Source of the DNA: Deinococcus marmoris
GTDB taxonomy: Bacteria; Deinococcota; Deinococci; Deinococcales; Deinococcaceae
Direction: 5' to 3'
DNA length: 64,000 nt
NCBI RefSeq assembly: GCF_001949125.1
Contig: NZ_MSTI01000107.1
Location: 1-64,000, forward strand
The notes under the pieces are model-generated. The model was not told where the DNA came from. It saw only the letters and a program-made list of their open reading frames with translations, and searched no databases. A program made the position numbers and the translations under genes. This document shows positions 1-7,289 of this stretch, piece by piece (the first letter of the stretch is position 1; the number at the start of each line of letters is the position of its first letter).

Positions 1-285
1 GTACCTCACCTCCCGAAGGCGATCCAGCGCGCCGAACAGCGCAACATGTTGCCGCCTGCCCATCCCCATATCCGCCGTTCGCAGCAATGTGGGGAGACCG
101 ACCTGAACCTGGCCGTCGTCAGCGGCGTGCGTCATCAGCGCGAGCAGGACGCGCAGGTCTGAGCCGTGGGGGAGCGTCAGCGGACTGGTGGCCGTGTAGA
201 CCAAATGGATCTGGCCGAGTCGTACGTCCACATTGCGGCTGGTGGGCGCAGTGGAGCGGGTCGCACTGACCGGGGCCAGCACCAT
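1..285 (-). CDS. RepA-like plasmid replication initiator, N-terminal part
   Basis: An open frame runs from an ATG at 283-285 to the left edge without a stop, giving 95 visible residues that begin MVLAPVSATRSTAPTSR. The segment around residues 40-95 (LPHGSDLRVLLALMTHAADDG, then VGLPTLLRTADM and HVALFGALDRLREV) resembles the winged-helix start of Deinococcus/Thermus plasmid initiators (replication initiator protein A family), which read roughly as GRPRGIDTDVLLALQT followed by a helix with a Y/H..L..AL.RL pattern. A GAGG sequence lies upstream of the ATG. The assignment is by remembered family pattern only. The C-terminal domain is outside the window. The repeat-bearing intergenic DNA behind it fits an origin. 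Confidence 0.5.
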   Translation of the reverse strand, partial: MVLAPVSATRSTAPTSRNVDVRLGQIHLVYTATSPLTLPHGSDLRVLLALMTHAADDGQVQVGLPTLLRTADMGMGRRQHVALFGALDRLREVRY

Positions 286-1343
286 CAGCGGGGGCCTCGA
301 TAAAACTGCATAGCGACATCCTGGCAGGAAGGGGTTGCCGGCACTTTTCTGTTTGGAAAACGAACGGGAGCGGAATCCAGGGTATGAGAGAGGTTGGTCT
401 GGATGGTCCCTTCATCGGAGACAGGGTTCCCGTCAGTAGACGCCTGAGCTGGCCCTCAACCAACACGCGGCATGATTCCGTAGAGATGGCGCACTGAACG
501 GTTTCCCTCATTGAAGACAGGAGGGGTGGGAGCGGAAATTGACCATCTGAAACGAACTTTTCCCCTGATTTTCTCATCAGAGACATCACCACTCGAAACG
601 ACAGCCTTGGCGCTACGGTCACCCGGCCTTTCCAGTTCAGTGTGAATGGGGCAGGGGAGAGGAGGCATGATCTGTCCCAGGATGGGCGGCCTGAAAACCA
701 ATCCGGATGGAACGAAATGGACGTGCGCCCACATTGTCACATGCTTCCGAAACCTCGACACCACCTGCATCCCTTCTGCTGTCGGAGAAGACTGCCGAAC
801 GCACATAGACGGTTCAGACCGCGCCCAGGCGTACTCTATACGCCCCTGTGTAGTTTAGGTTACGTTCGGCCACAGGTAACTGTTTGGGGAGCGTTCGAGG
901 GTGGCCTGGCCCCATCATTGGACCCGAAAAACTCTGCCACTTCGATGTTCCTCGGTGTCATTCACGGCCTGATCTGGGGAGCGGCTTTGCGCCATGGACA
1001 TCCGGCCCATGGGCGCAACACCAGAATGTTTGGAGCGTTCGGCTGGACAGCACAGGCGCAGGCCTCAGCCAACGATTGCCAGCGGCGTGGGGATTAAGCT
1101 GAAAAGCTAGGGTGTGGTGCTGGCAGGGCATCAGGCGAGTGCTGGATGAGGCGAAGGGCAGGACTACTCCGCCCGTCCCTCTCTGCAATTTTCAGGCTGA
1201 GGTCTGGTGCGGGCTGAACCGTGAATGCTGTCACTTTTCTGGGTGCCGCTGGGCCACTCGGTTCCATCTACAGTTCTTCTGCTGTCATAGAGGTCTGCTC
1301 ATCGCAAAAAGACAGGTCAAACAGCGCCTGGCCTCGCTTTTTC
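286..1343. other. Intergenic DNA behind the initiator, degenerate repeats, possible origin
   Basis: No convincing coding sequence is seen. The open frames here have mixed, low-complexity composition and no recognisable domain. Visible structure is limited to degenerate repeats: TCATCGGAGACA near 412, TCATTGAAGACA near 509 and TCATCAGAGACA near 573; GGGAGCGGAA at about 367 and 528; and GTTTGG(GG)AGCGTTCG at about 882 and 1027. Spacing is irregular, so these are weak as iterons. With a RepA-like gene next door the stretch is the best place in the window for a plasmid origin, but that is inference. Confidence 0.35.
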
Positions 1344-1371
1344 CAATCTATGTAGTTCAATCTACGTTTTG
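1344..1371. repeat. Two tandem 14-bp direct repeats
   Basis: CAATCTATGTAGTT (1344-1357) is followed directly by CAATCTACGTTTTG (1358-1371), sharing CAATCTA.GT. It sits about 155 bp before the gene at 1526, and may be an iteron or regulator site. The function is not established. Confidence 0.35.
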
Positions 1372-1525
1372 CGGTCAACTGGCGCTTGCAGCGGTTCTGG
1401 GGTCTAAATTTGCCCGCGTGAACCGACGTCCGTAACTCTAAAATCTACCCTGACGCTCCTGCTGCGGCCTCGCCCCGTCCATATTTTTCGCCCGCGCTTG
1501 AGCCTTTGCAGCTATTTATGGAGGT

Positions 1526-2221
1526 ATGCCCCCTCCACTCCTGATCGTCACCGCCTGGAATCTGCAACCTGATCCCCGCAACGTCAACCTCGCCCTGACC
1601 CCACCCCAGCAGGAGGCGTTCGCCGCCGTGCTCGACTGGCGTGGACTGTTTGAGGCCGACGCCCTGCTGCTGGCCACACCTGCAGATGTGGCGACGCTGC
1701 TGACCGCCGAACTGCTGCACCGTTATCCGATGTCGTGGGGGCCAGTCCTGGTGCCTGGCCCAGCGGGACTGGTGCGGGTGGGCCGCTCCGCCCACAACCG
1801 TCCCAGTCCGGATTCCGCTGCAGATCACGCCTACGTCGCCCGTGCGATTTCGTGGTTGCAGAGTGAGCGTGATTGGGTGTATGAGGGGCTGCGGCGGCGC
1901 AACTTGCATGTACTTCGCGCGCCTGATGGCGTGCCGTATTACGTGTGCGGGCGGGCGCGGGGATATTCGTCGCGCTCGCTCTGGCGGCTGATTGGCCAGT
2001 ACCGTCTGGAACTGTCTCAGGCGCAGGGCCGTCTGGTGATTTTCACGCCAGATTTGCGGCGGACCCGTTGCGTCGAGGCGGCCAATTCGTGGTGCGTGGA
2101 GGTGGTGCGCATGCAGATCATCCCGCCGCCGCCACCTCCGCCCGCGCCAAAGATAGCTCCACTGCCCTACGCGGGCCGCCCGCGCCGGGTCAGGCCCACC
2201 AGGGGGCATGAACCAGGGTAA
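1526..2221 (+). CDS. Hypothetical protein, proline-rich C-terminus
   Basis: A 231-residue soluble protein with no signal peptide or membrane segment. The first 190 residues look globular (MPPPLLIVTAWNLQPDPRN..., then a helical part around AYVARAISWLQSERDWVYEGL). The tail has an eight-proline run followed by basic residues. I do not recognise the family. A GGAGG lies almost against the ATG, too close for a normal ribosome site, so the mRNA may be leaderless or the real start differs. The 3' end overlaps the convergent gene at 2190-2768 by 32 bp. A long antisense frame on the minus strand is judged a GC-rich shadow. Confidence 0.55.
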   Translation: MPPPLLIVTAWNLQPDPRNVNLALTPPQQEAFAAVLDWRGLFEADALLLATPADVATLLTAELLHRYPMSWGPVLVPGPAGLVRVGRSAHNRPSPDSAADHAYVARAISWLQSERDWVYEGLRRRNLHVLRAPDGVPYYVCGRARGYSSRSLWRLIGQYRLELSQAQGRLVIFTPDLRRTRCVEAANSWCVEVVRMQIIPPPPPPPAPKIAPLPYAGRPRRVRPTRGHEPG

Positions 2222-2768
2222 ACCTTTCCTGGTCATCTGCTGATGGCCACTCGATCGCCAGGCGGCGTCTGACATACGTCAGACGCCGCTGACCGCTGAC
2301 CGCGTAGATCACGTGGGCGTACGTGCGGCCAAACTCTCTCAATTTGCGCCGTACGGTGGCGTTGTCGTAACTGCCGGTGTCGAATTCCACTGCGGCCATC
2401 CCCCGTTCCATGAGGTAAACGGCGTCAGGCCGGGCGCTGTCCAGCCGCCCTGCTTCTGAGCGCCACAGCGCGCGCGGGTTGTTGGTCAGGGTGCGCGCCT
2501 CGGCGACGCCGGCGAGGTGGCCGAGCATCCAGCTCTCCTGGCGTGCCCAGCGGGGGTTCAGGGCGACGAACTGGACAGCGCGGACGGACGCGGGGGCACC
2601 ATGCACGGTCACCATCACACGTTCGATGGGGGTCAGACCCAGGGCGTGGATCCTGGCCGGGTTGAGCCGCAGGCCGTAGCGACGTTTGATTTGTCCGGCG
2701 CTCAGCACGTGATCGACAACCAGATCGTCGAGCAGGGCCTCGGTGGGGGTGGGGGTCATGGAAAACAC
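2190..2768 (-). CDS. Replication-relaxation (PF13814)-like protein
   Basis: A 192-residue protein. The C-terminal half has RPDAVYLMERGMAAVEFDTGS followed by VRRKLREFGRTYAHVIYAVSG, matching the pattern of the replication-relaxation family: RPDA, a strand with an acidic VE.D.G signature and a downstream K/R helix, a PD-(D/E)XK-like core. The N-terminal part (LDDLVVDHVLSAGQIKRRYGL) looks like a winged helix, as in that family. Such proteins are common on actinobacterial and Deinococcus plasmids and phages. Their role in mobilisation or replication is poorly defined. It is the second replicon-type gene in the left 3 kb. Confidence 0.5.
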   Translation of the reverse strand: MFSMTPTPTEALLDDLVVDHVLSAGQIKRRYGLRLNPARIHALGLTPIERVMVTVHGAPASVRAVQFVALNPRWARQESWMLGHLAGVAEARTLTNNPRALWRSEAGRLDSARPDAVYLMERGMAAVEFDTGSYDNATVRRKLREFGRTYAHVIYAVSGQRRLTYVRRRLAIEWPSADDQERFTLVHAPWWA

Positions 2769-2806
2769 GCTAGCCGTGCCCCCACGAAGACTTTTTCAGT
2801 GGAAGT

Positions 2807-2828
2807 GCCAGTGGACACGGGGAGGAGG
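2807..2828 (+). repeat. Leader repeat, copy 1
   Basis: GCCAGTGGACACGGGG followed by AGGAGG. The same 16 bases occur at 4889-4904 in front of the TnpB-like operon. Here the copy lies about 170 bp before the gene at 2998. It is probably a shared promoter or leader segment, function unknown. Confidence 0.4.
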
Positions 2829-2997
2829 TGAAAAGACCTGGAAAGCTCCGAACGTGAAAAAGAGCGTTCCAGACGATATTGGAAGAGTCCTTGGGAAGGG
2901 GTCAAGATGACTTGTTTCGTGCTGGCGGTCTGGCCTGCCGGATCACGATCGCCAGGAGCGGTGGGCAAAAAACGTTGAAAAAGGGGCGTGCCAGGAT

Positions 2998-3504
2998 ATG
3001 GTCATGGTTAAGCCTCAGAAGCACATTCAGGCCATCGGTGCTCAGTTGCTGCAGGAACGCCCGGGCCACGCCGAACGGCCTGGCCTGCGCGAGGTGCTGC
3101 TCGCCAACACGCCGGTCCCCGCGCAGTTGCCCGCCAACCACCTGACCCACGCGGTGTTCATGGACGCGTACGCGGTGCCGTGGCTGGCCGAGCGCCTGCG
3201 CAGCGGCGAATTGCTCGACACCATCCACGCGTACCATCAGGTGTGCAGCGACGCTATCCCCGGGGTGTTGCTCGGCGACCCGGTGATCGAGCGGGGCTGT
3301 CTGGCGCTCCGGTTCAGCCTGCTCTGCGAGGTGCTGCGACAGGCGATCATCGACGATCTCAAAAAGGTGGTTTGCCACCTGGAAACGCTCGAAGGCAGGC
3401 TGCGCATCAAGTGGCTGACCTTGGCCGGGCCGATTGCCCTCGGCCCAGTGGTGGATCATCTGCGCCAGGTGGTGCATGACCTGGAGGCTGAACTGATCCG
3501 GTAG
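2998..3504 (+). CDS. Hypothetical helical protein
   Basis: A 168-residue, mostly helical protein (MVMVKPQKHIQAIGAQLLQE...) ending in a helix around KWLTLAGPIALGPVVDHLRQ. It has no signal peptide, no convincing membrane span and no catalytic motif I can name. The start is uncertain: the second Met (third codon) is equally possible. The antisense frame 2902-3546 gives a Gln/His-rich low-quality translation and was rejected. The gene follows the first copy of a 16-base leader repeat also found before the TnpB-like operon, so the two could share regulation. Confidence 0.5.
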   Translation: MVMVKPQKHIQAIGAQLLQERPGHAERPGLREVLLANTPVPAQLPANHLTHAVFMDAYAVPWLAERLRSGELLDTIHAYHQVCSDAIPGVLLGDPVIERGCLALRFSLLCEVLRQAIIDDLKKVVCHLETLEGRLRIKWLTLAGPIALGPVVDHLRQVVHDLEAELIR

Positions 3505-3557
3505 ACCACTGAGTGAGGCGGATCCAGCTTCCGTGGGCAGCGTCATTCCTGACCAGG

Positions 3558-4763
3558 TCAGGTTGAGTTCCCTTCGTCCTCCTGAACGACAAACAGTTCT
3601 GCGTTCAGTTCACGGGGAGCCACCGGCAACGGCACCAGGTAATGGACGCCCCGTCCTTGACCCCGCCGCAGGAGCATCCCGGCCTGCACCAGTTCCTCCA
3701 GGTCACGCAGCGCGGTATCGGTGCTGATCGGCCCGCGTGTGGACTGTCCAGGCGTGGTCTGCTTGCCCACCAGCCGGACATATTTTTGGGTGCTGAGTTT
3801 GCCCTCGAAATTCTCGAACAGCCGGTTCAGCACTGTTTTCTGCCGGGGGTTGAGGTCCACGGCACGGTGCTGCTCCAAGTAGAGGTGCCGGGCGCGCACG
3901 GTGTCCAGCGCCTCTTCAGTGTGGGCGAGCGCGCCGAGAACGCGCTCTAAAAACCAGGTCAGCCATACCGTGACGTCCCGGTCTCCCTGGCGCTGGGTAC
4001 GTTCGAGGACCTGGTAATACCCGCTGCGGTGCGTTTCGATCTGCCTGGACAGCGAGTAATAGCGTTCGCTGCGGCGGTCGGCGCGGGCCAGTTGCAGATC
4101 GGTCAGCGCCCGCGCGATGCGGCCGTTGCCGTCCTCGAAGGGATGGATGGTCAGAAAACGCAGGTGGGCGATGCCGGCTTTGACCACCGGATCCTCCGGC
4201 GTCGGGGTCTCGAACCAGCGCAGGAAGGCGTCCATCTCGGCGTCGAGGCGTCCCGCGTCTGGCGCCTCAAAATGAATCTGGGGCCGGTCCAGCCTGTTGC
4301 CAACGACTTGCATGGGGCCACCCGCGTCGCTGCGGTAGGTCCCGGTAACGATCGGAGTCACGCCGCTCTGCCCGCCGGGAAACAGGGCGCGGTGCCAGCG
4401 GCACAGCCGCTCAGCCGTCAGCGGTTCCGCGCTCCGTTCGGTGGCGTCCAGGGTCATGGCGACCACGCCGTCAACTTCACGGCTTGGCTCGGGTAGCCCG
4501 GCGAAGGGCAGGCCCAGGCGGCGGGCCACGGAGGACCGTACTTCAGCGGCGTCGATGATTTCGCCCTCAATGCGGCTCGAGCGGACCGCGTCATCGGTCA
4601 CCGCTGACATCAGGGTGTCCTGGCGGGCCAGGGAGCCGAGGACCTGGAGCTGGCCCACCAGCGCGCCCCGGCGGAAATTGACCTGTTCGAGCAGGCCAGA
4701 GAGTGCCGCCACGTCCCAGTGGAACGCGCTCCAGTCGTCTAAATCGTGGATGTAGCGGGGCAT
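3558..4763 (-). CDS. Fic-domain AMPylase with winged-helix tail
   Basis: A 401-residue Fic family protein. The catalytic loop HPFEDGNGR lies at residues 207-215. An inhibitory helix motif SSRIEGE at 62-68 matches the (S/T)xxxE(G/N) signature of class II Fic enzymes, which self-inhibit from an N-terminal helix. The C-terminal part (about 320-390) looks like a winged helix (STDTALRDLEELVQAGMLLR), as in many 400-residue Fic proteins. The family transfers AMP to Ser/Thr/Tyr of target proteins; the target here is unknown. The start codon lies in a 12-bp inverted repeat, so autoregulation by its own winged helix is plausible. It is transcribed away from the TnpB-like operon. Confidence 0.93.
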   Translation of the reverse strand: MPRYIHDLDDWSAFHWDVAALSGLLEQVNFRRGALVGQLQVLGSLARQDTLMSAVTDDAVRSSRIEGEIIDAAEVRSSVARRLGLPFAGLPEPSREVDGVVAMTLDATERSAEPLTAERLCRWHRALFPGGQSGVTPIVTGTYRSDAGGPMQVVGNRLDRPQIHFEAPDAGRLDAEMDAFLRWFETPTPEDPVVKAGIAHLRFLTIHPFEDGNGRIARALTDLQLARADRRSERYYSLSRQIETHRSGYYQVLERTQRQGDRDVTVWLTWFLERVLGALAHTEEALDTVRARHLYLEQHRAVDLNPRQKTVLNRLFENFEGKLSTQKYVRLVGKQTTPGQSTRGPISTDTALRDLEELVQAGMLLRRGQGRGVHYLVPLPVAPRELNAELFVVQEDEGNST

Positions 4764-4826
4764 GCGGTGATTTTATCAGGAAATCACCGCATAAGGTGCG
4801 ACGATTTGTCCTGGAAATCACCGCAT
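4762..4826. promoter_or_regulatory. Inverted-repeat operator between fic and the TnpB-like operon
   Basis: ATGCGGTGATTT (4762-4773) and AAATCACCGCAT (4781-4792) form a perfect 12-bp inverted repeat with a 7-bp spacer, and a third perfect half-site AAATCACCGCAT lies at 4815-4826. The left arm covers the fic start codon. On the minus strand a TAAAAT-type -10 box sits between the arms, about 8 bp before the fic ATG, so protein bound here would block fic transcription. The same region is the upstream region of the divergent operon at 4960. Confidence 0.7.
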
Positions 4827-4888
4827 CCTCTGGCATTTGGAGCGGGGCCACGAAGACGGTTGGACGGCGAAAGAAATAGAGGAGGAAG

Positions 4889-4904
4889 GCCAGTGGACAC
4901 GGGG
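4889..4904 (+). repeat. Leader repeat, copy 2
   Basis: GCCAGTGGACACGGGG, identical to 2807-2822, followed by a purine-rich GAGAGGAGGG stretch. It lies 55 bp before the GTG start of the TnpB-like gene. Confidence 0.4.
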
Positions 4905-4959
4905 GAGAGGAGGGAAGGGATAAAGAAGCCCTGAACATCAGGAACTGAAGAGTAAGGGT

Positions 4960-6405
4960 GTGTCAAAAAATAAAAGCAAGTTGGCGGCGTTGCGCCGCAG
5001 CGGGGAGCCGCCTGGGCGGTCCGCCGCCCCCACATCGAAAAAGCCTCCGGAATACCTCCAGCCCACCGTGGTCCTGACCACGCCCATCCATCCTTCTGTC
5101 GATCAGGCTGCACAACTCCATGAAATGTGGCGCGTGCTGCTCGTTGCCCAGCACGCGCTGGTCACGTATCTGCATCACCGCGCCGCCGGCGGCGCGGCCA
5201 CGCTGACCGCCATTGCCAGTGGTCAATGGCACGAGGGTCCACCCTCATCGGGGTCTGGGCCGCCGGATCTCACGCTCAGGGCGCTGGACGCCGAGTTCCG
5301 CGTGGCCCGTGACGCACTGGGCTGGGGTCAGTTCGTCGCGTCCAGTGCCCTGCGCTGGATGGTGGCCGAAACGGCCCGCGAGTGGCGCTTGCGCCGAACT
5401 GGGGCTGAGCCGGGTCGCTGGACGCTAGACCGTGCGGTGGAACTGCACCTGGACAATTCGGTCCAGATCGGCGATCCCGTGACGCTGTCGGTGGTGGGTG
5501 TGATGGGTGGACTGTCCGCTGATCTCTTTCTGCCCAGGGCCTACTGGCGCGCCATGATTCGGCGTCAGCGCCGGCGCGTCGAGGCGGAAGGGGCACGGCT
5601 TGACGCGCTGGAGCGCCGCTGGCTCGATCAGGGGGACGGTGGCGCGGCGGCGGAACTGTTCAGCCGCCGCGCGCGTGTCGGGCTACGATCTGCCTTGCCT
5701 GATCCGGGTGCGCCCAGTGACCGTGATCTGGTCAGCCGTGAGCGGGTGGTTTTTCGCCATGTTCCTGGCGCGGAAGGATTGCCGCCTCGCTGGGCAGCAC
5801 AGTGGGCTTTTGATGTCGCGGATGTTCCATTTCCGCGTTGGACCCAGGATGACGTGATCGGCGTTGATCTCGGTTACCGGTACCCGTTTGCGGTGGCCAC
5901 TACGCATCAGGCAGCTCTTGTCCCCCGCCCATTCCGGGGTGATTTTGCTGCGCCGACGCTTAACGCCCAGCAGGGGAATCACCTCCAGCCTGCTGATCTC
6001 GCGCGGGCGCGGGCCGAACACCGACGCAGCCTGTTCATGCGCCTCCTGCCGATTTACGAGGCACAACTGGCGCTGGTCTTGCGTCACCGCGTCGTCGCAC
6101 TGGAACAGATGGCCTGGGGCGGATTCACCCGGCGGGGATCGCGCTTTGCCAGCTACGCCCAGGATGTGGGGCTTCTCGCCTGGCTGGACTGGGTGGACGC
6201 CCTGGCTCCGCACCACGGCGTTCGGGTGGTGAAAGTGCAACCGGCGTATACGTCGCGGACCTGTAGCCGCTGCGGTTGGGTGGGGGCGCGGCCCCTGTCC
6301 GGGAAACGGTTTTGCTGCGTGGTCTGTGGATACAGCCTGGCCGCCGACGCCAATGCGGCAGCGGTCATCCGTGCGCGCGGTCAGGCGCTGCTGGGCGGAC
6401 CGTGA
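4960..6405 (+). CDS. Divergent TnpB-like RuvC nuclease
   Basis: A 481-residue protein with TnpB/Cas12-type architecture. Residues 35-75 (VVLTTPIHPSVDQAAQLHEMW) match the TnpB N-terminus (P-T-x-E-Q-type strand then helix). The RuvC parts are complete: D303 in GVDLGYRYPFAVA, E382 in VALEQMAW and D463 in DANAA. A four-Cys ribbon lies between (C435, C438, then C453 and C456), with the family-typical PAYTSRTCSRCG. All catalytic residues are present, so it is likely an active nuclease. It starts with GTG. It is not flanked by a TnpA gene or recognisable IS200/IS605 ends, and its stop overlaps the next gene (GTGA), which points to an operon role rather than a mobile element. It may need a guide RNA; none is identified. 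Confidence 0.8.
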   Translation: MSKNKSKLAALRRSGEPPGRSAAPTSKKPPEYLQPTVVLTTPIHPSVDQAAQLHEMWRVLLVAQHALVTYLHHRAAGGAATLTAIASGQWHEGPPSSGSGPPDLTLRALDAEFRVARDALGWGQFVASSALRWMVAETAREWRLRRTGAEPGRWTLDRAVELHLDNSVQIGDPVTLSVVGVMGGLSADLFLPRAYWRAMIRRQRRRVEAEGARLDALERRWLDQGDGGAAAELFSRRARVGLRSALPDPGAPSDRDLVSRERVVFRHVPGAEGLPPRWAAQWAFDVADVPFPRWTQDDVIGVDLGYRYPFAVATTHQAALVPRPFRGDFAAPTLNAQQGNHLQPADLARARAEHRRSLFMRLLPIYEAQLALVLRHRVVALEQMAWGGFTRRGSRFASYAQDVGLLAWLDWVDALAPHHGVRVVKVQPAYTSRTCSRCGWVGARPLSGKRFCCVVCGYSLAADANAAAVIRARGQALLGGP

Positions 6406-7289
6406 GCGCTGCACTGGAAGCAGGCTGGCCTGTTGAACTGCGTGATGCCCGCTCTTACCTGCCGTATCAGTTAACGCGACGTGTTTCGGGCCGAATGGGA
6501 AAATGCCCGTCGCGCTGGGCTGGGGGGCGGCTATACCCGGTCAGCCCCCAAGCCCAGGCGCATCACCTGCGGTTTGCGGAAGCGCTGGCCCTCTGGCAAA
6601 TTGGCCGCGCGGATGGCATCGGCTTCGTGCTGGATGAGCGCACACCCGTGGTGGCTGGTCAACCGCTGTGCGCGCTGGACCTCGATGACGTGATCGTGAA
6701 CGGTCAGCTTCTCCCGTCTGCCGCCGTGCTGGTGGATGAATTGAACACGTACGCCGAGGTCAGTGTTAGTGGCGGTGGATTGCATTTGCTGGCCGCTAGC
6801 ACCGTTGCGCCTGGCGCGCGGCGCGGAAAAGTGAATGACCTGTCCGTGGAGCTGATCACCACAGGCTTTCTGGCGATCACCGGTGTCCGCTGGCCGGAGA
6901 CCCCTCCTGAAATAGCGCTGCGCCGTGCTGAACTCGCCCAGTTGCGTCGGGATCTGGACCCAGGGTCACCGCCTCCCTGTTTCAGACCTGCGGCCCGCCC
7001 AGTTGCTGATGTCCTTTCCGCACTGCTGGGTCAGCGCAACGGGACCAAAGTGCGCCGCCTTCTCATTGACGGCGACACCAGCGGCTACCCCAGTCCGTCG
7101 GAGGCTGTGTTTGCGGCGGCCCGGCTGATTGCCTGGCGGACCCGTGATGCTGGCGTAATCGAGGTGCTGCTGCGCGAATCGCCCTTATATACCTCCCGCT
7201 GGGAGCGGCCTGTCGCGGCAGGCCGGACCTGGATCACTCACACCGTCTACCGCGCACTGAGCGCGGACCGTAAAGGAGTACATCAATGA
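6402..7289 (+). CDS. Primase-polymerase (AEP, NrS-1-like) protein
   Basis: A 295-residue product from a GTG at 6402 that overlaps the previous stop by 4 bp. The N-terminal domain has archaeo-eukaryotic primase motifs in order: DLDD at 93-96 (motif I), SVSGGGLHLL at about 121-130 with H128 (motif II) and E150 in the strand before TTGFLAITG (motif III). The opening KCPSRWAGGRLYP resembles the nucleotide-binding entry of phage NrS-1-type prim-pols. The C-terminal 70 residues (SPSEAVFAAARLIAWRTRD, then RESPLYTSRWERP) match the helix-bundle domain following the AEP core in that group. At 295 residues it is short, without a helicase domain. Predicted activity is primer or short DNA synthesis. Confidence 0.72.
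   Translation: MSAALEAGWPVELRDARSYLPYQLTRRVSGRMGKCPSRWAGGRLYPVSPQAQAHHLRFAEALALWQIGRADGIGFVLDERTPVVAGQPLCALDLDDVIVNGQLLPSAAVLVDELNTYAEVSVSGGGLHLLAASTVAPGARRGKVNDLSVELITTGFLAITGVRWPETPPEIALRRAELAQLRRDLDPGSPPPCFRPAARPVADVLSALLGQRNGTKVRRLLIDGDTSGYPSPSEAVFAAARLIAWRTRDAGVIEVLLRESPLYTSRWERPVAAGRTWITHTVYRALSADRKGVHQ

Noticed and set aside
119..622. Minus-strand 167-residue frame
   Set aside because: Composition is mixed and it crosses the start of the RepA-like frame that reads cleanly in a different minus frame.
1445..2275. 276-residue antisense frame
   Set aside because: Gln/His/Arg-rich shadow of the plus-strand gene at 1526 and the end of the 2190 gene; no protein-like pattern.
2902..3546. 214-residue antisense frame opposite 2998-3504
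   Set aside because: Composition typical of a reverse-complement shadow; the plus frame has normal helix patterns.
6276..6401. 42-residue extension of the prim-pol frame upstream of 6402
   Set aside because: Lies inside the TnpB-like zinc-ribbon coding region and reads GRRRQCGSGHPCARSGAAGR; the GTG overlapping the stop is the natural start.
4960..6405. Idea that the TnpB-like gene is an ordinary IS200/IS605 element
   Set aside because: No TnpA gene, no subterminal palindromes or TTGAT-type flank seen, and the stop is fused to a conserved-looking operon.
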